Part shown: positions 1-7,397 of the stretch, in pieces | How the letters are laid out: every line of letters starts with the position of its first letter | How positions within the stretch are numbered: position 1 is the stretch's first letter | Assembly: GCA_945862035.1 (NCBI GenBank) | Contig: CAMAXB010000040.1 | Span: forward strand, 1-14,329 | Origin: Opitutus sp. GAS368 | GTDB lineage: Bacteria > Verrucomicrobiota > Verrucomicrobiia > Opitutales > Opitutaceae | DNA length: 14,329 bases | Direction of reading: 5' to 3' | Notes under the pieces: model-generated | Seen by the model: the letters and a program-made list of their open reading frames with translations, nothing else | What the model was told of the DNA's origin: nothing | The model's database searches: none | Made by a program: the position numbers and the translations under genes

Positions 1-759
<759 letters not shown>

Positions 760-764
760 GCGAT

Positions 765-928
765 TTTCGAATTTGGATTTTCAAATTTCGATTTCTTCGA
801 CGCTCGAGAGGTCTGGCGGCCGGGCGGCAACGCGCTCTTATCTGACGGTGCGCCACGGACAAACCGGACGGCTTTCCGCTCGCGCGAAAGCCTGATCCCA
901 ATCGAAATTCGAAAATCGAAATTCGAAA
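765..928. repeat. Inverted repeat with heptamer-iterated arms between mreB and mreC
   Basis: The left arm 765-792 and right arm 901-928 are reverse complements at 26 of 28 positions; one further pair (793/900) extends them to 27 of 29. Each arm is four consecutive 7-nt units. Read 5'->3' on + in the left arm and on - in the right arm, the right arm alternates TTTCGAA and TTTCGAT exactly twice. The left arm is the same with two substitutions (TTTGGAT, TTTCAAA). A partial fifth unit, CGAT, precedes the left arm at 761-764. The spacer of about 106 bp is GC-rich and the arms are AT-rich. In RNA this would form a long stem closing the mreB-mreC junction, ending 15 nt before the mreC GTG. No T-tract follows, so it does not look like a simple terminator. 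The function is unknown. Confidence 0.85.
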
Positions 929-943
929 CTCCTACCGCCCGCC

Positions 944-1801
944 GTGCTTCCACGACGTTTCGATCAGGCCCGCCCGTTCATCCTCCTTGGCATGGTGGTC
1001 ATCGCCTGGCTGCTGGTGCCGACGGCGGTCAAGCGCTTCAGCCGGCTGACTTTCTTCGAGGTCCAGGCGCCGTTGGAACTCGCGCCCTCCTACGTCCGCG
1101 ACCTGCAGGACTACTGGTCGCTGCGGACCCGCTCGCAGAACGACCTGATCGAGGCCGGCCGTGATCTGGCGCGGCTGACCGCCTCCTACGAGCTGCGCGT
1201 GCAGGAAAACGGCGAGCTCAGGGCGGAGGTCGCGCGGCTGGAGAGCCTGCTGAGCCTGCCCACCTTCAACAGCTACCGGCCGGAACCCGCACGGGTCGTT
1301 CGGCGTGACTTCAACGGCTGGTGGCAGCGCCTCGTGATCCGCAAGGGTCGCAATTACAACCTGACGGTCGGCGCCCCGGTCATTTTCAGCGGCGGCGTGG
1401 TGGGCCGCATCGCCGAGGTCGGCGCCTACACCGCGGTTGTGGAGATGATCACCAGCCCGGGCATGCGGCTGGCCGCGAGCGTCGAGGGCGATCAGCGGCC
1501 CATCAGCTACCAGGGCGGGCTGAATGCCGCGTTCGCGGCACCTCGCGGGGTCGTTGAATTTGTACCGCTCGATCTCTTCGCCGCACCGAACTCGCCCCAG
1601 AAGCTTGTCACGTCAGGACTGGGCGGCGTTTTTCCGCCCGGGCTGATCATTGGTCAAATGGTTCGGCTGGAGCCCAGCACGGACGGTCTGTTCAAGAGCG
1701 GCGAGGTGCAGCTGGATCCACGGCTGTCCGAGTTGGCGGAGGTCACCGTGCTCGTCCCCCTTGCACCGGAGATCCCGCCGGTCGGAACGCCCCGGCCATG
1801 A
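944..1801 (+). CDS. mreC: Rod shape-determining protein MreC
   Basis: MreC is the bitopic periplasmic partner of MreB and MreD that activates the PBP2-RodA elongation complex. The 285-residue product has a short basic N-terminus, one transmembrane segment at about 12-29, a coiled-coil at about 53-106 (heptad-like LIEAGRDLARL and ELRAEVARLESLL stretches), and a beta-rich MreC domain at about 113-275. The domain contains the typical GAPVIFSGGVVGRI turn near 143-156 and a late GVFPPGLIIG-type strand. The GTG start at 944 is the only start codon between the upstream repeat and the membrane segment, and no Shine-Dalgarno is visible. The C-terminus is Pro-rich. Its TGA overlaps the ATG of the acetyltransferase gene (ATGA, 1798-1801). 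Length is ordinary for the family. Confidence 0.93.
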   Translation: MLPRRFDQARPFILLGMVVIAWLLVPTAVKRFSRLTFFEVQAPLELAPSYVRDLQDYWSLRTRSQNDLIEAGRDLARLTASYELRVQENGELRAEVARLESLLSLPTFNSYRPEPARVVRRDFNGWWQRLVIRKGRNYNLTVGAPVIFSGGVVGRIAEVGAYTAVVEMITSPGMRLAASVEGDQRPISYQGGLNAAFAAPRGVVEFVPLDLFAAPNSPQKLVTSGLGGVFPPGLIIGQMVRLEPSTDGLFKSGEVQLDPRLSELAEVTVLVPLAPEIPPVGTPRP

Positions 1802-2361
1802 ACCCGGCGCTGATTGATTTTCCTTCCGAATTCACCACGGCCCGCCTGCGGCTGCGGGCCCCGCAGGCCGGGGACGGCGCGGCCGTCAACACCGCCATCC
1901 GTGAGTCCCACGCTGAACTGCAGCCTTGGATGCCCTGGGCACGGATGCTCCCCAGTCCCGCCGACTCCGAGGCGTTCATCCGCGAAAAGGCAGCCCAGTT
2001 TGCACTGCGAACCGATCTGGTTTTCCAGATTTTCCTGCGCAGCAGCGGCGAGTTCATCGGGGCCACCGGCCTGCACCGGATGGACTGGGAGGTGCCGCGC
2101 TTCGAGATCGGCTACTGGCTGCGCACCTCCCGCTCCGGCCAGGGGTACATGTCGGAGGCGGTGCGCGGGCTGACGGACTTTGCTGCCACCCGCCTAGGCG
2201 CTCGTCGGCTGGAAATCCGGATGGACCACGACAATGCCGCCAGCCGCCGGGTCGCGGAGCGGAGCGGCTATCCGCTGGAGGCGATCCTGCACAACGATCG
2301 GCGCAATCTGGACGGCGAGGTGGTGCACTCGTGCATCTATGCCCTGACCTTCGATCCATGA
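1798..2361 (+). CDS. RimJ/RimL-type GNAT N-acetyltransferase embedded in the mre operon
   Basis: This 187-residue protein belongs to the GNAT family. The N-terminal strand TARLRLRAPQ (14-23) is typical of the RimJ/RimL branch, which acetylates N-termini of ribosomal proteins or small amines using acetyl-CoA. The acetyl-CoA pyrophosphate loop is R-S-G-Q-G-Y at about 112-117, followed by a helix SEAVRGL. The later motif DNAASRRVAERSGY (about 145-158) is the usual second half of the fold. ATGA overlaps join it to mreC (1798-1801) and to mreD (2358-2361), so its translation is probably coupled to both. No Shine-Dalgarno is present. The substrate cannot be read from sequence. The location suggests co-expression with the elongasome but does not prove a role in cell shape. 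Confidence 0.85.
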   Translation: MNPALIDFPSEFTTARLRLRAPQAGDGAAVNTAIRESHAELQPWMPWARMLPSPADSEAFIREKAAQFALRTDLVFQIFLRSSGEFIGATGLHRMDWEVPRFEIGYWLRTSRSGQGYMSEAVRGLTDFAATRLGARRLEIRMDHDNAASRRVAERSGYPLEAILHNDRRNLDGEVVHSCIYALTFDP

Positions 2362-2891
2362 GCGCGGCGAACCGGCAGATTCTGGCGATGGTGCTATGCG
2401 GAATGATTCTTGAGGTCCTCCTCATCCAGGTAAATCACTCGGCGGCACCCACCTATGTCTCACTCTGGATGGGCGGGCTTGCGGTGACCTTCGCCTCGCT
2501 GCGTCTCGGCTACCGCGAGGGGCTGATTTCTGTTCTCCTGCTCGGCGGCCTGCAGGATGCGCTCGCCCCCGTGTTCTTTGGCCTGCACGTCCTGCTGTTT
2601 GCGACGGCCCACGCCATCATCTTCTACATCCGCAACCGGTTCCCGCGGGAGGAGACCGTGATCGGCGTGCTGGTGGCCCTGCTTGCCAATCTCGGCCTGT
2701 TCCTCGTCTTTTCCTTCACCCAGATCGGCGCCTCGCCCGCGCCCGGAATCGTCTGGGGCCGCCTGCTGGTGGACCTCGGATTTTCCCAGGTCGCGCTCGC
2801 GGCAATCACGCCCTGGTTCCTTGCCCTGCAGGAGCGGGCCGTCGAAATCATGGGCGCGGGCTTGCGCACCGAGCAGCGGGGCGTGATGTAG
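2358..2891 (+). CDS. mreD: Rod shape-determining protein MreD
   Basis: This is a small polytopic membrane protein of 177 residues, with about six hydrophobic segments at roughly 7-25, 32-50, 53-68, 72-92, 99-121 and 137-157. The sequence LLGGLQDALAP (61-71) matches the conserved Gly/Leu-x-x-Asp-x-x-x-Pro element between membrane spans that marks MreD. MreD links MreC to the PBP2-RodA synthase in the inner membrane. The start at ATG 2358 was chosen because it overlaps the stop of the preceding gene as ATGA and begins just before the first membrane span; longer in-frame readings translate acetyltransferase DNA. The stop TAG (2889-2891) forms the start of the AGGAGG site for mrdA. MreD diverges strongly between phyla, so context carries part of the call. 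Confidence 0.85.
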   Translation: MSAANRQILAMVLCGMILEVLLIQVNHSAAPTYVSLWMGGLAVTFASLRLGYREGLISVLLLGGLQDALAPVFFGLHVLLFATAHAIIFYIRNRFPREETVIGVLVALLANLGLFLVFSFTQIGASPAPGIVWGRLLVDLGFSQVALAAITPWFLALQERAVEIMGAGLRTEQRGVM

Positions 2892-2895
2892 GAGG
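2889..2895 (+). promoter_or_regulatory. Strong Shine-Dalgarno for mrdA overlapping the mreD stop codon
   Basis: TAGGAGG at 2889-2895 contains the mreD TAG stop and a consensus AGGAGG. Four nucleotides (CGTC) separate it from the mrdA ATG at 2900. It is the only full consensus ribosome binding site I see in front of any gene in this window, and it fixes the mrdA start. Confidence 0.85.
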
Positions 2896-2899
2896 CGTC

Positions 2900-4894
2900 A
2901 TGGCGGACACGGTTGCGGAACGCGGCGGCGGCCTCTTCGAGGCCTACAAGGGGTACAACCCCCGGGTGATTTTTTTCTACCCGGTGGTCCTGCTGCTGCT
3001 GGCCGTCCTCGCCGGCGGATTGGCCTACCGCCAGCTGCTGCGGACTGAGATCTACGCGGAGCGCGAGAAGGTCCAGAACCAGCGGCGCATTCTCGTGCCG
3101 GGTCCGCGCGGCAACATCTATGATCGCGAAGGCCAGCTGCTCGTCGGCAATCGCCCGCGCTTCGCCGTGGTGCTGTACCTCGACGAGCTGCGCAGCGAGT
3201 TCCGCCGGGAATATCTCAAGATTCGCGGGGCCTATCGGGAGTCGGGTGACAAGGATCTGCCCAACGCGACCCAGATGGAGCAGATCGCCCGTTTCACCGT
3301 GGTCGACCGCTATCTCCGGGTGATCAACAAGGCCCTCGGCCGCACCGGCGAGGTCGATGCGCCGGCGCTCACCCGGCACTTCCGATCGCAGCTGCTGCTG
3401 CCCTTCACGCTCCTTGATGACCTTGAGCCGGCGGAGTACGCCCGGCTGCTCGAGCAGCTGCCCGTCACTTCGCCGCTGCAGGTCTACACCTCCAGCACGC
3501 GGTCCTACCCCTTTGGCGCGGCCGCCGCGCACACGCTCGGCTCGGTCAAGATCGACGACATCGATGTCGCCGAGGACTTTCCCGGTGCCGATCTCAAGAC
3601 CTTCAAGATGAAGGGCACGACCGGCCGTGACGGGCTGGAGGCCCAGTACGACTCGGTCCTGCAGGGCGAGACGGGGGGCACCATCTACCGCGTCGATCCC
3701 GCCGGCTATCGCATCGAGCCTCCCCTTGCCCGCCATGTGCCGGTGCAGGGCAAGAACATCACCACCAGCCTCGATATCGATCTGCAGCTCGCGGCGGAGG
3801 CAAGGCTGCTTGAGAATGAGATGGCCGGCACAGCAATCGCTCTCGATGTGCACACGGGCGAGGTTCTCACGCTCGCCAACGTTCCCTCCTACGACCTCAA
3901 CGAAACCTCCCCCCGCATCTCCACCGCCAAGTTTCAGGAGATCGAGGAGCAGGGCGGCTGGCTCAACCGGGCCATTCAGGGCGCCTACGCCCCCGGCTCT
4001 TCCTTCAAGATCCTCACGGCCCTCGCCGGCATGCGCTCGGGCTGGGTCAATCCCGACAGCGAGGTCGACTGCAACGGCTACTACCGGGTCGGCAATCGCC
4101 TGTTTCCCTGCCACGACGGCCACGCCCACGGGAAGATCAAGCTGGCGGAAGCCATTGCGAAGAGCTGCAACGTCTTTTTCTACAAGCATGGGATCGAGAC
4201 CACGCCCGAGGTGATCGCGACGGAAGCACGCCGGTTCGGGTTCGACCAGCGAACCGGAGTGGAGCTGCCCAACGAAACCCGCCGCATGCTGGTACCCGAT
4301 CCGGAATGGAAGAAAGCGACCGGACGCGGCCCCTGGCAGCCCGGCGACACCGCCAACTTTTCCATCGGGCAGGGCTTTCTCGATGTGACGCCCATGCAAA
4401 TGGCCACGTTTACCGCGTCCTTCGCCCGCGGCCAGACCCGCACCACCCCGACCTTGATCTACCAGCCCAACCGGAAGCCCCAGCGGACCGAGGCCATCGG
4501 CCTTCCGGCCGCGCAGTACGACGCTCTCGTTCTGGGCATGGAGGAATGCGTGTCCATGCCGGGCGGGACCGCTTACCGTACGCTCACCCAGATGGCCTCC
4601 ATGCGGATTCCCGGACTGCGCATCGCGGGCAAGACCGGCACCGCCCAGAAGCAAACGCCGGCCGGCATCATCAACTTTGCTTGGTTCATCTGCTTCGCTC
4701 CGGTCGAAAACCCCCAGATTGCCATCGCCGTGATGGTGGAGGGTGACACGCCCGGCGAGGAGACCGGCGGCGGCCGCTACGCCGTGCCCGTCGCCCAGGC
4801 GATCCTCAAGACCTGGTGGCAGAAGCAACAGCGGGCCACCGGCACCCCGGTTGCGACTTCCGCTCCCGCCGCCGTCCCGACCGCGCGGGATTAA
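2900..4894 (+). CDS. mrdA: Penicillin-binding protein 2, elongasome transpeptidase
   Basis: This 664-residue class B penicillin-binding protein crosslinks peptidoglycan in the periplasm during lateral wall growth. A single membrane anchor at about 24-45 follows a short cytoplasmic tail. A dimerisation/pedestal domain begins near RGNIYDREG (residues about 70-78). The transpeptidase domain shows all three active-site motifs: Ser367-x-x-Lys370 in GSSFK, Ser422-Cys-Asn424, and Lys578-Thr-Gly580 in KTGTAQ. A Cys pair brackets the insertion before the SxN motif (CNGYY...FPCH), at a place where E. coli PBP2 also has cysteines. The C-terminal 22 or so residues are Ala/Pro/Thr-rich and look disordered. 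The start is set by the AGGAGG four bases upstream. The usual partner gene rodA does not follow; the next gene is on the other strand. Confidence 0.95.
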   Translation: MADTVAERGGGLFEAYKGYNPRVIFFYPVVLLLLAVLAGGLAYRQLLRTEIYAEREKVQNQRRILVPGPRGNIYDREGQLLVGNRPRFAVVLYLDELRSEFRREYLKIRGAYRESGDKDLPNATQMEQIARFTVVDRYLRVINKALGRTGEVDAPALTRHFRSQLLLPFTLLDDLEPAEYARLLEQLPVTSPLQVYTSSTRSYPFGAAAAHTLGSVKIDDIDVAEDFPGADLKTFKMKGTTGRDGLEAQYDSVLQGETGGTIYRVDPAGYRIEPPLARHVPVQGKNITTSLDIDLQLAAEARLLENEMAGTAIALDVHTGEVLTLANVPSYDLNETSPRISTAKFQEIEEQGGWLNRAIQGAYAPGSSFKILTALAGMRSGWVNPDSEVDCNGYYRVGNRLFPCHDGHAHGKIKLAEAIAKSCNVFFYKHGIETTPEVIATEARRFGFDQRTGVELPNETRRMLVPDPEWKKATGRGPWQPGDTANFSIGQGFLDVTPMQMATFTASFARGQTRTTPTLIYQPNRKPQRTEAIGLPAAQYDALVLGMEECVSMPGGTAYRTLTQMASMRIPGLRIAGKTGTAQKQTPAGIINFAWFICFAPVENPQIAIAVMVEGDTPGEETGGGRYAVPVAQAILKTWWQKQQRATGTPVATSAPAAVPTARD

Positions 4895-4939
4895 ACACGG
4901 CTGGGACGACGTCCCCGCCTACAGCTCCGGAACAGTCAT

Positions 4940-5086
4940 CCCGCGATTCGAACGTGCCCGATGATCACGTGATGCTGGTAGCGGGCGACTTGCTCCGCTC
5001 GGCCTTGCCCGCCCGCGGGTCGGTCGGGCTGGAGCGTTTCGGATGATTCCTGGTCCGGATTCGTGCAGATTCGCGTGATTCGCGGG
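4940..5086. repeat. Degenerate inverted repeat with 9-10 nt iterated words in the mrdA downstream gap
   Basis: The 211-bp gap between convergent mrdA and the dehydrogenase gene has no gene that I can see. Near its right end three imperfect copies of GATTCGyGn run in tandem (GATTCGTGCA 5058-5067, GATTCGCGT 5068-5076, GATTCGCGG 5077-5085). A partner on the opposite strand, CCCGCGATTC at 4940-4949, matches the reverse complement of 5077-5086 at 9 of 10 bases. The intervening DNA also has a GCGGGC/GCCCGC pair (4981-4986 with 5007-5012). No T-tract terminator is seen. This is a weak, degenerate case next to the clearer inverted repeats elsewhere in the window. Confidence 0.4.
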
Positions 5087-5105
5087 CGAGACTCTTCACC
5101 ACCCG

Positions 5106-5939
5106 TTACGCCGAAGACTGCAGGAGCTTGAGGAGCACGGAATAATCCAAGTCACCGTAGCCGGCTCGCTCCGCGGCGGCCAGACGATCGCGGACGGTAT
5201 CGAGCGCGGGGAAGTCCTTGCAGCCGTTGATGCGCGAGGCGAGGCGCACATCCTTGAGCATGTGCTTGACGGAGAACTGCGGAGAAAATTCGCCGGAGCG
5301 GAGCTTGGGTTCCTTCACTTTGGTGAGGCCTGAGTAGCCGGCATTGCGGGCGAGCGCCGCAAAGAACACGTCGTCGGAAATCCCGGCGCGGCGCGCGAGG
5401 GTCAGGGCCTCACACAGGGCCTGCATCTGCACCGCCAGATTCAGGTTCATCGCCAGTTTTAGCGCCGCCGCCTGGCGATGATCGCCAATGCGCTGGCGGA
5501 CCTGCGAGATCCGGCTCAGGACCGGCTCGACGGCGGCAATCACTGTTTCCTCGCCGCCCAGATAGAAAATCGTCTGCGCCGACTCGGCCGCCAGCTTGCT
5601 CCCGGTGAAGGGCGCCTCGAGATAACGGGCCCCGGAACCGGCCACGAGAGCGCGGAATTCCTCACTGCTTTCCGGGTCGATGGTGCTCGACTGAACGACG
5701 ACCTTGCCTGGTCCAAGTGCGGGCAGGATCTGGCCCAGCAAGGACCGGACGGCGGGCGGATCCGCGACAACAATCTGGACCACGTCCGCCGCCGCCGCAA
5801 CGGCTTGGGGCGTCGACAACCAGCGCGGAAAATCCGGCTGCGGGGTCCGGTTCCATGCACCGGCCAGCACACCGGCGGCCTCGTAGTGCCGCGCCCAGAC
5901 CTTGCCGATAATGCCAAGACCGAGGATGCCAATAGTCAT
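5106..5939 (-). CDS. NAD(P)-dependent beta-hydroxyacid dehydrogenase (glyoxylate/succinic semialdehyde reductase-like)
   Basis: The 277-residue protein is of the 3-hydroxyisobutyrate dehydrogenase superfamily. A Rossmann nucleotide loop G-L-G-I-I-G lies at 7-12. The substrate-binding region EAPFTGSK at about 108-115 corresponds to the family's DAPVSGG; the GSK form resembles plant and bacterial glyoxylate/succinic-semialdehyde reductases. The expected catalytic lysine is Lys161 in K-L-A-M-N. An all-helical C-terminal domain follows. I chose ATG at 5939-5937 because the protein then begins MTIGILGLG, as the family does; an in-frame start at 5975 would add 12 unconserved residues. There is no Shine-Dalgarno. 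The natural substrate cannot be fixed from sequence. It lies convergent to mrdA and is the last of three minus-strand genes, 272 bp beyond the phosphorylase. Confidence 0.8.
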   Translation of the reverse strand: MTIGILGLGIIGKVWARHYEAAGVLAGAWNRTPQPDFPRWLSTPQAVAAAADVVQIVVADPPAVRSLLGQILPALGPGKVVVQSSTIDPESSEEFRALVAGSGARYLEAPFTGSKLAAESAQTIFYLGGEETVIAAVEPVLSRISQVRQRIGDHRQAAALKLAMNLNLAVQMQALCEALTLARRAGISDDVFFAALARNAGYSGLTKVKEPKLRSGEFSPQFSVKHMLKDVRLASRINGCKDFPALDTVRDRLAAAERAGYGDLDYSVLLKLLQSSA

Positions 5940-6031
5940 ACGTGATGAAAGGAACCTGAACCGGATTTGGGCCATTGGCCACCGAGTTCAGCGGCTTCGG
6001 AGCCTGAGGCCCCGAGTTTCGGATTCGGATT

Positions 6032-6148
6032 TGGCCACGAAAAACACAAAGGGGGCCGGGGATTGCTTCGTCCATCTCACGGCGCCTTGTGGGGCGCTCG
6101 GACGGTGTGCGCCGCCGGATCGGGCAATTTTCGTGTTTTTCGTGGCCA
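6032..6148. repeat. Inverted repeat with CACGAAAAA words between two minus-strand genes
   Basis: Arms at 6032-6050 and 6130-6148 are reverse complements at 18 of 19 positions. The shared word reads TGGCCACGAAAAACAC. Read on the minus strand, the right arm runs CACGAAAAA then CACGAAAAT, a 9-nt unit repeated once with one change. The spacer of 79 bp is GC-rich. The surrounding gap (5940-6211, between the phosphorylase and dehydrogenase genes) holds no recognisable gene and no T-tract terminator; CGGATTTGG also occurs twice in it as a direct repeat (5962-5970 and 6026-6034). The layout, AT-rich iterated arms around a GC-rich core, parallels the mreB-mreC repeat. Confidence 0.75.
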
Positions 6149-6211
6149 TGGTCTGAGTTCCGTCCCGTTAGACCCTCGGATCCACCAGCCCCGATCCCAA
6201 AAATCCGGCGC

Positions 6212-6910
6212 CTATCCCAAAACCTCCAGCAGCCGGGCAAACAGGCGGTTCACCTTGGCCTGATTCTCCTTCACGAGATCCTTAAACTTGCCGAAATCAA
6301 TCTCGGTGCCTTCCAGGCCGTTGGCGTAATTGTCGATGATCGCGAGGCTGTTGTAGCGGAGGCCAAGCTCGCTGCAGAGGTCGGCTTCATGCGCAGCGGT
6401 CATGCCGACGACATCGCCCCAGGACTTGATGATGCGGATCTCGGCCTTGGTCTCGAAGCGCGGTCCGCGCATCTGGACATAGACCTTGTCCGGATGAATC
6501 GTAAATTCGGGGCTCAGTTTTTCCCTGATCAGCGGAATCAGGTTATTGGCGATTCGCGGGGCCCCACCCTTGAGTTCATGGTCGTAGAACGTCTGCGGGC
6601 CCTGCTGGAGGCCCACATAATCCGCGCAGGAAACGAGGGTGCCGGGCGAGAGCTCGGGCTTCAGCGAGCCGACCGAGTTCAGCGAGACGATGTCGGTGTA
6701 ACCCAAGTCCGCCAGCGCCCGAATATTGGCCCGGTAGTTGATGCTGTGTGGCGGCAGGGGAAAGCCGTAGCCGTGCCGGTTGATCAGCACGTGATCACCC
6801 TTGGTCTTGTAGGTCACCTCGCCGTACGGGGTGACGATCGACCGGACCGCCCAGCTCGCAAACAAGTCTGAGTTGACGATGCTGGTCCCGCTGATGAACG
6901 CGACTTTCAT
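6212..6910 (-). CDS. Purine nucleoside / methylthio-nucleoside phosphorylase family protein
   Basis: This 232-residue protein of the PNP/MTAP phosphorylase family cleaves a purine (or 5'-methylthio-purine) nucleoside with phosphate to give free base and (methylthio)ribose-1-phosphate. The phosphate loop near the start is GTSI (usually GTGL). NRHGYG and INYRANIRAL give the second phosphate/ribose region. GPRFET and GMTAAHEADL carry the sugar-binding part, where MTxxPE is usual. Near the C-terminus AIIDNYANG places Asn where 6-oxopurine enzymes have Asn; classic MTA phosphorylase has TDYD there. This favours hypoxanthine/guanine or methylthioinosine substrates over MTA, by inference. ATG 6910-6908 is chosen because MKVAFISGT begins like the family; the longer frame to 6946 adds 12 poor residues. 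It is 54 bp downstream of the dehydratase gene and probably co-transcribed. Confidence 0.8.
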   Translation of the reverse strand: MKVAFISGTSIVNSDLFASWAVRSIVTPYGEVTYKTKGDHVLINRHGYGFPLPPHSINYRANIRALADLGYTDIVSLNSVGSLKPELSPGTLVSCADYVGLQQGPQTFYDHELKGGAPRIANNLIPLIREKLSPEFTIHPDKVYVQMRGPRFETKAEIRIIKSWGDVVGMTAAHEADLCSELGLRYNSLAIIDNYANGLEGTEIDFGKFKDLVKENQAKVNRLFARLLEVLG

Positions 6911-6964
6911 GCGCTGACTAACGCAGGGCGCGGCCGGGCGACACAACGCGAAAAGGGCGCTGCG

Positions 6965-7261
6965 TCAGCGATGGCCTGCCAAACGGTGGATGCGTTGGGC
7001 GAGTTCCACGTCCTGACGCGTGACCTGGTTGCCCGCATCGTGCGTACAGAGACGGATCTGCACCCGGTTGTAGCCGTTGCTCCAATCGGGATGATGCCCG
7101 AGATCCTCGGCCTCGAAGGCCACGCGGGTCATGAAGGCAAAGGCCTCTCGGAAGTCAGAAAACACGAAGGTACGCGCCAGTGCGTCTTTCTCCAGCGACC
7201 ATCCGGGCAACCCCGTAAGGGCCGTGGTGATTTCGGTGGGAGACAGGGGAACGAGGGCCAC
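6965..7261 (-). CDS. Pterin-4a-carbinolamine dehydratase (4a-hydroxytetrahydrobiopterin dehydratase)
   Basis: This small cytosolic enzyme dehydrates 4a-hydroxy-tetrahydropterin to the quinonoid dihydropterin, usually recycling cofactor for aromatic amino-acid hydroxylases. With a GTG start at 7261 the product is 98 residues, the normal family size. The hallmark EDLGHHPDW is present, with active-site His56-His57-Pro58, and THD at 73-75 supplies the third conserved histidine. The early LPGW and FxDFxxAFxFM segments are also typical. GTG 7261 is preferred because AAAGGTGGG lies just upstream and the protein then starts at the usual distance from LSPTEI. In-frame alternatives are GTG 7270 and TTG 7309. 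No phenylalanine hydroxylase is in the window, so the pterin partner is unknown. It is divergent from uppS and leads the minus-strand group. Confidence 0.88.
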   Translation of the reverse strand: MALVPLSPTEITTALTGLPGWSLEKDALARTFVFSDFREAFAFMTRVAFEAEDLGHHPDWSNGYNRVQIRLCTHDAGNQVTRQDVELAQRIHRLAGHR

Positions 7262-7397
7262 GAAACCCACCTTTGGCCGGCCCGGTCGTGCCGTCAAACG
7301 TCGATCCAACCTGTCTTAAAATGAGCTGAACGCGGCACCACTTCCCTTCCCCCTTGTCAAACGCCGCTGGGCTACCCTAACTCTCCTGATTCCCAGC

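Noticed and set aside
2624..4828. Very long open frame (734 codons) on the minus strand opposite mrdA
   Set aside because: High-GC codon usage leaves the antisense frame free of stops. The plus strand encodes PBP2 with all active-site motifs, and the antisense product shows no recognisable domain and is rich in Gly/Arg/Leu/Asp as expected of a shadow.
4964..4973. Perfect 10-bp palindrome ATCACGTGAT downstream of mrdA
   Set aside because: Short palindromes of this size occur by chance, and it lies between convergent genes where an operator has no promoter to act on.
7354..7382. TTGTCA as a -35 for uppS (and TTGACA on the other strand for the dehydratase gene)
   Set aside because: The hexamers are good, but at 16-18 nt spacing neither strand has a convincing -10, so I do not call a promoter.
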